NCBI GenBank assembly: GCA_018798825.1
Contig: CP076354.1
Location: 2,226,001 to 2,290,000 of the forward strand
Direction of reading: 5' to 3'
From: Ochrobactrum sp. BTU1
GTDB lineage: Bacteria > Pseudomonadota > Alphaproteobacteria > Rhizobiales > Rhizobiaceae
DNA: 64,000 nt
The first letter of the stretch is position 1, and the number at the start of each line of letters is the position of its first letter. The position numbers and the translations under genes were made by a program. The notes under the pieces are model-generated. The model was not told where the DNA came from. It saw nothing but the letters and a program-made list of their open reading frames with translations, and did no database searches. Shown here one piece after another: positions 54,478 to 63,048 of this stretch.

Positions 54478-55352
54478 TGGCCCATTTTCGCTGCATAGCC
54501 GATCTGCGCGGACAACTCACTGAAAGCCCTGTCTGGGATGACAGACGTAAAACGCTGTTTGCATGCGATATCAACGGGCAGAAAGTTTATGAGATTGATT
54601 TCGATAAAGGGCCTCTGCGCGAATGGTCTTTCGAGACTGCAGTTCCTTGTCTCGGGCTTGCGGAAAGCGGCCGACTGGTCGTTTCGCTTGCGCGCGAGAT
54701 TATCCTGTTTGATCCCGAAACATTGGAACGCCAGACTCTTTGGGATGGTTATGACGAACCGGAAACATCGCGCCTGAATGACGGCAAGATTGGACCGGAC
54801 GGAGCCTTCTGGATCGGGAGCATGGATGCGCGTCCACAGCGTGAAGCCATTTCAAAACTCTATCGTGTGACTGCTGATGGCAAAGCCGAAATCAAGGCGG
54901 AAGGCTTTGAGATTTCCAACGGTCTTGCATGGACTGCCGATGCTGCAACGATGTTCCACACAGATTCCCGTGGGCCATGGATTGATCGCTATGATTTTGA
55001 CGTCGAAACCGGATCGATAAGCAATCCCACCCGCATTGCTGATCTCGATGAAGAGACGGGACGTCCTGATGGTGGTGCCTGCGATAGTGATGGCCATTAC
55101 TGGAGTGCCGGAGTTTCTGCCGGTGTCCTCAACCGCTTTGATCGCAATGGAAAGCTGCTCGATCGCATAGCGGCTCCTGTTCCTGCACCGACAATGCCAT
55201 GTTTTTGCGGCCCGGATCTTACGCTTCTTGCCGTCACGTCTCATCGCCTAGGAGCATCTGAAACATTGGAAGCTGCACCGCAATCAGGTGGTATTCACCT
55301 CATGCAGGCGCCTGTTGCGGGTGCGAAAATTGCCAGAATGAAGGGAGTCTGA
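54477..55352 (+). CDS. SMP-30/gluconolactonase family protein
   Basis: This is a 291-residue six-bladed beta-propeller lactonase. Conserved metal ligands: Glu in LTESPVWDDR, Asn in SRLNDGKIGPDGAFWIG, Asn in EISNGLAWT, Asp in RPDGGACDSDG. It should hydrolyse an aldonolactone or aldarolactone, here the product of the uronate dehydrogenase encoded next. No signal peptide, hence cytoplasmic. The gene overlaps the previous stop by one base and ends 4 bp before udh. Confidence 0.88.
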   Translation: MAHFRCIADLRGQLTESPVWDDRRKTLFACDINGQKVYEIDFDKGPLREWSFETAVPCLGLAESGRLVVSLAREIILFDPETLERQTLWDGYDEPETSRLNDGKIGPDGAFWIGSMDARPQREAISKLYRVTADGKAEIKAEGFEISNGLAWTADAATMFHTDSRGPWIDRYDFDVETGSISNPTRIADLDEETGRPDGGACDSDGHYWSAGVSAGVLNRFDRNGKLLDRIAAPVPAPTMPCFCGPDLTLLAVTSHRLGASETLEAAPQSGGIHLMQAPVAGAKIARMKGV

Positions 55353-55356
55353 ACGG

Positions 55357-56136
55357 ATGAAACGTCTGCTTCTCACCGGCGCGTCAGGCAATCTGGGGCG
55401 TATGCTGGCTAAAAGACTGACACAGGCAGGCTATTGGCTGCGCTTGTCCGATATCGCACCGTTTCCCGATGTTATGCCGGAGAATGCCGAGTTCATTCAG
55501 GCCGATCTGATGGATGCCGGTGCCATTACCGAGCTTGTGCGCGGTACGGATGCGATTTTGCACTTTGGTGGCATCAGTGTGGAGCAGCCCTATGATGCGG
55601 TTGCCAAAGCCAATCTACTTGGTGTTACGCATGTTTTTGAAGCGGCAAGGGCTGAAAAGCAGCGCGTCATTTTCGCTAGCTCCAACCATACGATCGGCTT
55701 TTATCCTCGCGACAAGGCGCTTGGCGCGGATGAATCATATAGACCCGACGGCTATTACGGGCTTTCCAAGGCCTATGGTGAACTGCTCGGGCGCATGATG
55801 TTTGACAAGCACGGTATTGAAAGCGTGCATCTGCGTATCGGTTCCTGCGTGCCCGAGCCAACAGAAGCGCGGCATCTATCGACATGGCTTTCGCATGATG
55901 ATCTGGTTCGGCTGCTGATAGCAGCTGTTGAAGCCCCAAAAACAGACGTTGCAATCGTCTGGGGCGTTTCCGCCAATGCCGCGCGCTGGTGGGAGAAGGA
56001 TGATGCAGCGCTGATTGGTTATGTTCCGCAGGATGATGCTTCCCGCTACGGCGATCTGGCAGAAACCGGCGATGCTGTATCACGCAGATTTCAGGGCGGA
56101 ACATTCACCGCCCATGACTACTCGCGTGAGGAATGA
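55357..56136 (+). CDS. udh: Uronate dehydrogenase-like NAD-dependent SDR
   Basis: This is a 259-residue extended short-chain dehydrogenase. TGASGNLGRMLA is the NAD loop, YYGLSKAYGE holds the YxxxK catalytic pair, and the segments FASSNHTIGFYPR, RIGSCVPEP and LSTWLSHDD closely follow Agrobacterium Udh, which oxidises galacturonate and glucuronate to aldaro-lactones. The neighbouring lactonase and mutarotase genes support this role. The upper size (Udh about 265) fits. Alternatives in the NAD-epimerase family are less likely because of the Udh-specific segments. Confidence 0.85.
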   Translation: MKRLLLTGASGNLGRMLAKRLTQAGYWLRLSDIAPFPDVMPENAEFIQADLMDAGAITELVRGTDAILHFGGISVEQPYDAVAKANLLGVTHVFEAARAEKQRVIFASSNHTIGFYPRDKALGADESYRPDGYYGLSKAYGELLGRMMFDKHGIESVHLRIGSCVPEPTEARHLSTWLSHDDLVRLLIAAVEAPKTDVAIVWGVSANAARWWEKDDAALIGYVPQDDASRYGDLAETGDAVSRRFQGGTFTAHDYSREE

Positions 56137-56140
56137 AGCT

Positions 56141-57094
56141 GTGGTGCCCATGGTTGTTGAACTCAACGCTTATAATTATCGTTTGAGGCTTGCCCCCCAA
56201 TATGGTGCAGCTTTGCTTGAGGCAGAGTGGCACCACCCGGATGGCTCATGGGTAGAATTACTTGAGCCACTCGCAACACCCGAAGCGGGCCTGAAAGCGG
56301 GGTGTTTCGTGATGGCACCTTTTGCCAATCGTATAGATGGTGGGCGGTTCGCTTTTGAAGGAAAAACTGTTCAGCTGCGGATCAATGCGCCACAGGAAGG
56401 CATGGCTATTCATGGCTTTTCGAGGATGCATAGCTGGAAGGTGGTGGAGACCAGCGACAATCGGGTGCATGTGCGGGATGAGGTTCACAGTGACGACCAT
56501 CCCTACTCATACAGGCTGGATCAAATCATCGATATTGCGCCTGATGGCTTTCGCATATCGCTGAGTATCCAGAATGAAGGCGACAGCGCTCTGCCATTCG
56601 GCATTGGCTTGCATCCGTGGTTTTCTAAAACCAACAAGGCAACGCTTGAATTTCAATCCAATGGCGCACCACAGCTTGATACACGCGGATTACCACAAGG
56701 TATCCCCGAAGCTATCGACTGGTTTACTCCGGGAAACACAATTGCTCTGTCAAAATTGTCGCTGGTGAATTGCTGTTTCACAGGCTGGAACCGTGAGGCG
56801 ACAATACGCTGGCCGGAAACATCAACTGGCCTCCGGCTTAAAGGCGAGGGCGCGTTGCGGCATCTCCATGTTTTCAATCCACAGGATCGCGCAGTCTTTT
56901 GCGCTGAACCGGTAAGTCACCTGCCGGATGTTATCAATAGGCCAGCGCTTGGTGAGGATGCAGCCATGACAGTTCTCAATCCTGGAGAAGCGCTGACGGG
57001 TGCTCTCCTGTTCTCCGCTCATCTTTTGCCAGACAATGCACCTGGCATTTGCAGAAATTTGCGCAGCTCAAATACCGGGAAGGCCCTGAAATGA
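56141..57094 (+). CDS. Aldose 1-epimerase (mutarotase) family protein
   Basis: This is a protein of about 317 residues with the galactose-mutarotase fold: MAPFANRIDGGRFAFEG, AIHGFSRMHSWKVVE (catalytic His), and PFGIGLHPWFS (second His). It would speed interconversion of alpha and beta sugar or uronate forms before oxidation. The start is uncertain: GTG 56141 follows GAGGA by eight bases; ATG 56150 and ATG 56114 (overlapping udh) are alternatives. The stop overlaps the IlvD-type start (ATGA). Confidence 0.82.
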   Translation: MVPMVVELNAYNYRLRLAPQYGAALLEAEWHHPDGSWVELLEPLATPEAGLKAGCFVMAPFANRIDGGRFAFEGKTVQLRINAPQEGMAIHGFSRMHSWKVVETSDNRVHVRDEVHSDDHPYSYRLDQIIDIAPDGFRISLSIQNEGDSALPFGIGLHPWFSKTNKATLEFQSNGAPQLDTRGLPQGIPEAIDWFTPGNTIALSKLSLVNCCFTGWNREATIRWPETSTGLRLKGEGALRHLHVFNPQDRAVFCAEPVSHLPDVINRPALGEDAAMTVLNPGEALTGALLFSAHLLPDNAPGICRNLRSSNTGKALK

Positions 57095-58824
57095 CCAGAA
57101 AAGCATATGAAGATCTGCGTTCTGCGCGCTGGATGTTGCCAGATGATCAGCGTTCTTCCGGCCATCGTTCAAGAACCATGCAGATGGGGTATGATCCGGT
57201 GGATTGGGAGGGCAAACCAATCATCGCAATCATCAATACCTGGTCGGATGCACAACCTTGTCATGCGCATTTCAAGGATCGTGTTGAGTGGGTGAAGCGC
57301 GGCATTCTGCAAGCAGGCGGTTTTCCGCTTGAGCTTCCCGCATTGTCGCTTTCTGAAAGCTATGTGAAGCCAACAACCATGCTCTACCGCAACATGCTGG
57401 CGATGGAGACGGAAGAGCTTTTGCGTTCTCATCCGGTTGATGGTGCTGTCCTGATGGGCGGCTGTGACAAGACCACACCGGCACTCATTATGGGCGCCAC
57501 CAGTGCTGGCTATCCCTTCATCTTCCTGCCTGCAGGCCCCATGCTTCGTGGCAACTATGCTGGAAAGACGCTTGGATCTGGCACGGATATGTTCAAGTTC
57601 TGGGATGAACGTCGCGCAGGCACCATTGGTAAGGAAGAATGGCAGGGCATTGAAGGTGGCATTGCCCGCAGCTACGGCCATTGCATGACGATGGGTACGG
57701 CATCCACCATGACAGTGATTGCAGAAGCCATGGGGCTGTCGCTGCCTGGTTCATCATCAATTCCTGCGGCTGATGCCAATCATCAGCGCATGTCGACGCA
57801 ATGCGGTCGCCGCATTGTCGAGATGGTATGGGACGATCTGACGCCAGACCAGATTATCACACCGGCAGCGGTGAAGAATTCGGTTATTGTTGCAATGGCG
57901 ACCGGTTGTTCCACCAATGCAATCATTCATCTGATTGCGATGGCGCGACGTGCAGGCGTTCCGCTTGAACTGGATGACCTTGATCGTATCGGACGAACAA
58001 CACCTGTCATCGCCAATATCCGCCCCTCCGGTTCCACCTATCTGATGGAGGATTTTTATTATGCCGGTGGCATTCGCGCGCTGATGCGTCAGCTCGGCGA
58101 CAAGCTCGATCCTTCAGCCATTACCATTACCGGAAAACCGCTGACCGAGGGGCTGGAAAAAGCGCAGATCTATAATGAGGATGTTATCAGGCCGTTGTCC
58201 AATCCGGTGTACCATGAAGGGTCACTGGCCGTCTTGAAGGGCAATCTCTGCCCGGATGGCGCAGTGATCAAGCCCGCTGCCTGCGATCCCAAATTTCATC
58301 GGCATACAGGCCCCGCGCTGGTCGCAGACAGCTATCCTGAGCTGAAGAAAATTATCGATGATCCTGATTATCCGCTGACGCCGGACACGGTTCTTGTGCT
58401 GCGTAATGCCGGTCCGCAGGGCGGGCCCGGAATGCCCGAATGGGGCATGATCCCGATGCCGAAAGCTCTGCTGAAGCTTGGTCTCAGGGATATGGTGCGA
58501 ATTTCAGACGCGCGTATGTCAGGGACAAGCTTCGGTGCCTGTGTGCTGCATGTGGCACCAGAATCCTTTATCGGTGGACCGCTGGCCTTGCTGAAAACCG
58601 GCGATATGGTCGAGCTCGATATTTCGGCGCGCAGTCTCAACATGCTTGTTTCTGAAGATGAACTGGCTGCCCGCCGTGCAGCTTGGGAAACGCCGGAACC
58701 CAAATATGAGCGTGGCTATGGCTTCGTCTTTTCCAAGCATGTCGAGCAGGCCGACAAGGGCTGCGATTTTGATTTCCTGAAAACCGATTTTGGTCGTCCG
58801 GTTGACGAGCCGGTCATTTATTAA
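57091..58824 (+). CDS. IlvD/Edd family dehydratase (sugar-acid type)
   Basis: This is a 577-residue iron-sulfur dehydratase. The cluster-ligand cysteines appear in WSDAQPCHAHF, LMGGCDKTTPAL and YGHCMTMGTASTM; RISDARMSGTSFGACVLH is the C-terminal signature. Overall it resembles L-arabinonate/aldonate dehydratases of the rhizobial [2Fe-2S] type more than IlvD of branched-chain synthesis. It acts in the cytoplasm on a sugar acid and yields a 2-keto-3-deoxy acid. The start is coupled to the mutarotase gene (ATGA, GGGAAGG upstream). Confidence 0.9.
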   Translation: MTRKAYEDLRSARWMLPDDQRSSGHRSRTMQMGYDPVDWEGKPIIAIINTWSDAQPCHAHFKDRVEWVKRGILQAGGFPLELPALSLSESYVKPTTMLYRNMLAMETEELLRSHPVDGAVLMGGCDKTTPALIMGATSAGYPFIFLPAGPMLRGNYAGKTLGSGTDMFKFWDERRAGTIGKEEWQGIEGGIARSYGHCMTMGTASTMTVIAEAMGLSLPGSSSIPAADANHQRMSTQCGRRIVEMVWDDLTPDQIITPAAVKNSVIVAMATGCSTNAIIHLIAMARRAGVPLELDDLDRIGRTTPVIANIRPSGSTYLMEDFYYAGGIRALMRQLGDKLDPSAITITGKPLTEGLEKAQIYNEDVIRPLSNPVYHEGSLAVLKGNLCPDGAVIKPAACDPKFHRHTGPALVADSYPELKKIIDDPDYPLTPDTVLVLRNAGPQGGPGMPEWGMIPMPKALLKLGLRDMVRISDARMSGTSFGACVLHVAPESFIGGPLALLKTGDMVELDISARSLNMLVSEDELAARRAAWETPEPKYERGYGFVFSKHVEQADKGCDFDFLKTDFGRPVDEPVIY

Positions 58825-58835
58825 GAGGCAGACCG

Positions 58836-59561
58836 ATGTCAGACTATATTCTCACCGACGAAACACGCGCAAAATTGAAGAAGGTTTCAACTGCATCTGT
58901 TGCCACCGCTCTCTATAAGCGCGGACTGCGCAACCAGTTCATTCAGGGCTCGTTTCAGGTCGCACGTAAACCGGAAAACATGGTCGGTCAGGCTTTTACG
59001 CTGCGCTATATTCCAGCGCGCGAAGACCGCAATCCGATCACTGTTTTCCGTAATCCCGATCACAAGCAGCGTGTGGCCATCGAAACCTGTCCTCCGGGCT
59101 ATGTTCTGGTGATGGATGCGCGCAAGGATGCGCGTGCTGCGACCGCAGGTTCCATTCTGGTGACGCGCCTTGCTTTGCGGGGCGCTGCAGGGATTGTCTC
59201 GGATGGCGGTTTTCGTGATGTGACGGGCATTGGTGAACTTGATATGCCCGCTTACTGCGCCAAAGCATCGGCCCCGACAAACCTCACACTACATGAAGCT
59301 ATCGACATCAATGTTCCGATTTCCTGCGGAGATGCTGCGGTATTTCCGGGTGATGTGCTGGTGGGCGATGCTGACGGTGTCATGGTAATTCCGGCGCATC
59401 TTTGCGATGAAATTGCCGATGAATGCGTTGGCATGGAAGTCTTTGAAGATTTCGTTCTGGAAGAAGTGAACAACGGCGCGGCAATTATCGGCCTCTATCC
59501 TTGCACCAAGGATGAGTGGGCTAAGAAATTTGAGGGCTGGAAAAACGAAAACAATCGTTAG
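58836..59561 (+). CDS. RraA-like / HMG-aldolase family protein
   Basis: This is a 241-residue protein of the RraA-like fold. GAAGIVSDGGFRDV and CGDAAVFPGDVLVGDADGVMVIP are the family's binding segments. E. coli RraA inhibits RNase E, but members next to sugar-acid dehydratases are generally considered metal-dependent aldolases, such as 4-hydroxy-4-methyl-2-oxoglutarate aldolase, or decarboxylases. Here a role in cleaving the final keto acid is likely by context. It is the last gene of the operon; a cluster of palindromic elements follows. Confidence 0.85.
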   Translation: MSDYILTDETRAKLKKVSTASVATALYKRGLRNQFIQGSFQVARKPENMVGQAFTLRYIPAREDRNPITVFRNPDHKQRVAIETCPPGYVLVMDARKDARAATAGSILVTRLALRGAAGIVSDGGFRDVTGIGELDMPAYCAKASAPTNLTLHEAIDINVPISCGDAAVFPGDVLVGDADGVMVIPAHLCDEIADECVGMEVFEDFVLEEVNNGAAIIGLYPCTKDEWAKKFEGWKNENNR

Positions 59562-59562
59562 A

Positions 59563-59766
59563 GCGCATCTCGAAAAGTGCGAAGCGGTTTTCGAAAAAAG
59601 ATGCGCGTAAAAATAAACGGATAGAGCATTTCCAATCACTCAATCAAAACAGGAAATGCTCTAGAGCGCCGTGCGCCCTCCTGGGCGCATAAAGGTCGCT
59701 CTAACACTCTATATTTACAGCATAATTTTACCTTAAACTGATTCAAGTTTAAGGAATTATGCTGTA
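59563..59766. repeat. Cluster of four palindromic intergenic elements between the island and folC
   Basis: Four hairpins lie in a row. (1) GCGCATCT/AGATGCGC (59563-59606) around the core AAAAGTGCGAAGCGGTTTT. (2) TAGAGCATTTCC/GGAAATGCTCTA (59622-59663). (3) TGCGCCC-TCCT-GGGCGCA (59672-59689) inside AGAGCG...CGCTCT. (4) TACAGCATAATT...AATTATGCTGTA (59716-59766) with an inner CCTTAAACT/AGTTTAAGG stem. Modules 1 and 2 recur elsewhere in the window; no coding potential is visible. Confidence 0.82.
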
Positions 59767-59791
59767 GAGCGCATTCATGCCGTGATAAGAA

Positions 59792-59816
59792 AACACCGCC
59801 TCAAACGGGCGGTGTT
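59792..59816 (-). terminator. Terminator overlapping the folC stop codon
   Basis: On the minus strand AACACCGCC, loop CGTTTGA, GGCGGTGTT, followed by TTC and an A/T-rich run. The folC stop codon (59801-59803) lies in the loop, so the 5' arm of the hairpin is coding. Confidence 0.75.
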
Positions 59817-61129
59817 CCATTGTCGCGGAGAACTTCGCCCGCAAGATAAAGTGAGCCACCGATCAGAATGCGTGGCGGCGCTTCATCATCGAGCCAGCTG
59901 TCATGCAAAATCTTGAGTGCGTTCTCGACCGAATGAACAGGCTCAGCCGAAAGCCCGGCCTTCTGTGCACTGATCGCCAGCTCATTATTCGGGATACCCG
60001 CATCACTTGATGGGATCGGCACGGTAAAGACATGGCGTGCCATGCCCGTAAAGGCCTCAAAATAGCCGACAGGGTCCTTTGTGTTGATCATGCCGGTGAT
60101 GAGAAACAACGGTCGTGTAGAGCGTTCCTCGAGATCGCCAAAGGCTTCTGCAATGACAACGCCTGCGCCGGGATTATGTCCGCCATCAAGCCAGATTTCC
60201 GATGCAGCAGGCGCGAGATCGAAAAGCTTGCCATGGGTGAGGCGCTGCATCCGCGCAGGCCAGTCCACGACCATCATGGCCTTTTCAGCGGCCTTGTCGG
60301 TAATGGTGAAACCAGCCATCTGCACGGCTTCAATGGCAGCGGCAGCATTGGCGAGCTGGTGACGACCCGGCAGACGCGGCAATGGCAGATCGATCAGCCC
60401 ATCTTCATTCTGGAAGACCATGCGGCCATGTTCCTCGAATGCGAAGAAATCCTGTCCATAGATCGACAGAGGGCAATCCAGGCGATCGGCGGTTGAGATC
60501 AGCACTTCGCGCGCCGCGTCAAAGGGCTGGAAGCCGATGACGACCGGGCAATCCTGTTTGATGATGCCAGCTTTTTCAACGGCAATCAGCTCAACACGGT
60601 CGCCCAGAAATGCCTGATGATCAACAGAGATCGGCATGATGAGGGATACGGCTGGTTCGGCAATGACGTTGGTCGCATCAAGGCGTCCGCCAAGACCCAC
60701 TTCCATGATGACGACATCAGCCGGATGCTCGGAAAACAGCACAAAGGCTACGGCGGTCAGGACCTCGAAAACCGTGATGTGTTTGCCGTCATTGGCCTGT
60801 TCCACGCGTTCAATGGCATCAGCCAGAACATCGTCGGAAACAAACTTGCCGCCATTCTTGGAGGCGAGGCGATAGCGTTCATGCCAGTTCACAAGATGCG
60901 GAGAGGTATGAACGTGAACGCCCAAGCCGCTCGCTTCCAAAAGCGCGCGGCAGAAAGCACTTGCCGATCCTTTGCCATTGGTTCCGGCAATATGGATCAC
61001 AGGCGGCAGGTTGAGGTGCGGATTGCCGAGCTTTTCCAGAAGACCGCGGATGCGGTCTAAGGAAAGATCAAAACCTTTTGGATGCAATTGCATCAGCCGT
61101 TCAATAACGGCATCCGCTTTTCCTGTCAC
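59801..61129 (-). CDS. folC: Bifunctional folylpolyglutamate synthase/dihydrofolate synthase
   Basis: FolC adds glutamate to dihydropteroate and to folates. The 442-residue Mur-ligase-family protein has the P-loop HIAGTNGKGSASAFC (about residues 46-60), the HTSPHLVNWHERY folate-binding loop, and EVGLGGRLDATNVI. The start is a GTG at 61129, two bases behind the accD stop, so it is probably translated with accD. The terminator hairpin overlaps its last codons. Confidence 0.96.
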   Translation of the reverse strand: MTGKADAVIERLMQLHPKGFDLSLDRIRGLLEKLGNPHLNLPPVIHIAGTNGKGSASAFCRALLEASGLGVHVHTSPHLVNWHERYRLASKNGGKFVSDDVLADAIERVEQANDGKHITVFEVLTAVAFVLFSEHPADVVIMEVGLGGRLDATNVIAEPAVSLIMPISVDHQAFLGDRVELIAVEKAGIIKQDCPVVIGFQPFDAAREVLISTADRLDCPLSIYGQDFFAFEEHGRMVFQNEDGLIDLPLPRLPGRHQLANAAAAIEAVQMAGFTITDKAAEKAMMVVDWPARMQRLTHGKLFDLAPAASEIWLDGGHNPGAGVVIAEAFGDLEERSTRPLFLITGMINTKDPVGYFEAFTGMARHVFTVPIPSSDAGIPNNELAISAQKAGLSAEPVHSVENALKILHDSWLDDEAPPRILIGGSLYLAGEVLRDNGTPPV

Positions 61130-61131
61130 GA

Positions 61132-62049
61132 TTACGCCGCCTTGCTGTCAGCTTCTGGCTTCTTTGGTGAAGGTGCTGCTACCGGAGCATCGGTATTGGC
61201 GGGCTGTCTGGTCATGATTTTGAGCAGACGTGCAATGGTTGACTTCAGCTCAAGGCGCGAGACGACCATGTCGACCATGCCATGTTCCATCAGATATTCA
61301 GCGCTCTGGAAGCCTTCAGGCAGCTTTTCGCGAATGGTCTGTTCGATCACGCGAGGACCGGCGAAGCCGATCAGTGCGCCCGGCTCTGCAATGTGAATAT
61401 CACCGAGCATTGCGTAGGAAGCGGTCACACCACCCGTTGTTGGGTTGGTAAGAACGACAATGTAAGGCAGGCCAGCTTCTTTGAGCATTTCCACGGCAAC
61501 AGTGGTGCGTGGCAGCTGCATGAGCGACAGAATGCCTTCCTGCATACGGGCGCCGCCCGAAGCTGCAAAAAGAACCAGTGGACGCTTTAGCTCAATGGCC
61601 TTTTCAAAGCCCTGAATGATGGCTTCGCCAGCACCCATGCCGAGCGAGCCGCCCATGAAGCCGAAATCCTGAACGGTCGCGACAATCGGCAGACCTTCAA
61701 TCGTGCCAAGACCATTGATGATCGCATCTTCCATACCGGTGCGCGACCGATAGTCCTTGAGGCGATCAATATACTTCTTTTCGTCGCGGAATTTGAGCGG
61801 ATCGGTTGGAACCTTCGGGCTTTCCAGCGTCGTGTATTCGCCATTGTCGAAGAAGAAACGCAGACGGTCCTTGCCCTTGATGCGCATGTGATGGCCCGAG
61901 CCGGGGATCACGAACTGATTGCTCTCAAGGTCTTTATGAAACACCATTTCACCGGTCGATGGATCTTTGATCCAAAGGTTTTCCGGCATCTCGCGACGTC
62001 CGAGCATCGAATTGATCTTCGGACGAACGTAGTTGGTGATCCAGTTCAT
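61132..62049 (-). CDS. accD: Acetyl-CoA carboxylase carboxyltransferase beta subunit
   Basis: AccD with AccA transfers carboxyl from carboxybiotin to acetyl-CoA, the first step of fatty acid synthesis. The 305-residue protein shows the crotonase-like core ([46 protein letters not shown]). The N-terminal zinc ribbon of E. coli AccD (two CxxC pairs) is replaced by a cysteine-free segment, [15 protein letters not shown] to SGHHMRI (about residues 25-55). The same seems true of other Rhizobiales. A palindromic element separates it from trpA. Confidence 0.95.
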   Translation of the reverse strand: MNWITNYVRPKINSMLGRREMPENLWIKDPSTGEMVFHKDLESNQFVIPGSGHHMRIKGKDRLRFFFDNGEYTTLESPKVPTDPLKFRDEKKYIDRLKDYRSRTGMEDAIINGLGTIEGLPIVATVQDFGFMGGSLGMGAGEAIIQGFEKAIELKRPLVLFAASGGARMQEGILSLMQLPRTTVAVEMLKEAGLPYIVVLTNPTTGGVTASYAMLGDIHIAEPGALIGFAGPRVIEQTIREKLPEGFQSAEYLMEHGMVDMVVSRLELKSTIARLLKIMTRQPANTDAPVAAPSPKKPEADSKAA

Positions 62050-62141
62050 GACGTTTGGTTCCGTTTCTTGTTCTTCAAAAAACTCTAAAGCTCGTCGCGT
62101 TTATCGAATTCACACGACGCTCTTTAACTCGTTATCTTAAC

Positions 62142-62186
62142 GCATGTCGTCGCCGGAAAACCGGTTCCCACTTTTGGGGGACATGC
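62142..62186. repeat. Dispersed palindromic intergenic element between trpA and accD
   Basis: GCATGTC (62142-62148) pairs with GACATGC (62180-62186) around AAAACCGGTTCCCACTTTT. It lies in the 159-bp gap between trpA and accD, so co-transcription would pass through the hairpin. Confidence 0.8.
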
Positions 62187-62208
62187 TCTAACTTCTTAAA
62201 TGGACGAT

Positions 62209-63048
62209 TTATTGGGCAGCTTCAAGGCGTGTTGCGCGAACACTTGCTGCCAATGCACTGACAAGTTTGGTGACAGCAGCTGCCGGATCACCCTTCACCT
62301 TGCCATTTTCATCGAGTTCGCCCGCGACTGCTTTGACGATAGCGGTGCCGACAACAACGCCGTCAGCAGCCTCAGCAATGGCTGCAGCCTGTTCAGGCGT
62401 CTTTACACCAAAGCCCACACAGATCGGCAGATCGGTGCTCTTCTTGATGTGGCGCACAGCATCCGCAACTCGCGCCGTATCGGCAATTGCCGAGCCGGTG
62501 ATGCCGTTCATCGAGACGTAATAGACGAAACCCGACGAGTTGGTCAGTACCTTTGGAAGACGCTTGTCGTCAGTGGTTGGCGTGGTCAGGCGGATGAAGT
62601 TGAGGCCAGCCTCAGTGGCCGGAATGCACAGTTCCTTGTCCATTTCGGACGGCAGATCGACAATGATAAAACCATCAACGCCGGACGTCTTGGCATCAGC
62701 AAGGAAACGCTCGACGCCATAGATGTAAATCGGGTTGTAATAACCCATCAGGACGATTGGCGTTGTGTCGTCCTCTTTGCGGAAATCGGCTGCCAGCTGC
62801 AGGGTCTTCTTCAGTGTCTGCCCGGCTGCAAGTGAACGCAGGCCAGCAGCTTCAATCGCAGGGCCGTCGGCCATCGGATCGGAGAAAGGCATACCAAGCT
62901 CAATCACATCCGAGCCTGCTTTCGGCAAAGCCTTCATGACGGCAAGCGATGTCGCATAATCCGGGTCGCCGCCCATGAAATAAGTGACCAGTGCTGGACG
63001 TCCTTCGGACTTGAGCGCTGCAAATTTGGTGTCGATGCGTGTGGTCAT
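62209..63048 (-). CDS. trpA: Tryptophan synthase alpha subunit
   Basis: TrpA cleaves indole-3-glycerol phosphate and passes indole to TrpB. The 279-residue TIM barrel has the catalytic residues in [17 protein letters not shown] (Glu in ELG) and [12 protein letters not shown] (Asp), and the phosphate-binding [11 protein letters not shown]. The start overlaps the stop of the preceding small gene by four bases, which makes the trpB-unknown-trpA group translationally linked. Confidence 0.97.
   Translation of the reverse strand: MTTRIDTKFAALKSEGRPALVTYFMGGDPDYATSLAVMKALPKAGSDVIELGMPFSDPMADGPAIEAAGLRSLAAGQTLKKTLQLAADFRKEDDTTPIVLMGYYNPIYIYGVERFLADAKTSGVDGFIIVDLPSEMDKELCIPATEAGLNFIRLTTPTTDDKRLPKVLTNSSGFVYYVSMNGITGSAIADTARVADAVRHIKKSTDLPICVGFGVKTPEQAAAIAEAADGVVVGTAIVKAVAGELDENGKVKGDPAAAVTKLVSALAASVRATRLEAAQ

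Noticed and set aside
57091..58824. Dihydroxy-acid dehydratase IlvD of branched-chain amino acid synthesis
   Set aside because: The sequence is closer to the rhizobial aldonate dehydratases, and the operon is catabolic with no ilv genes.
39863..59791. Integrative element or prophage
   Set aside because: No integrase, transposase, tRNA attachment site or flanking direct repeats were seen; all genes are metabolic.
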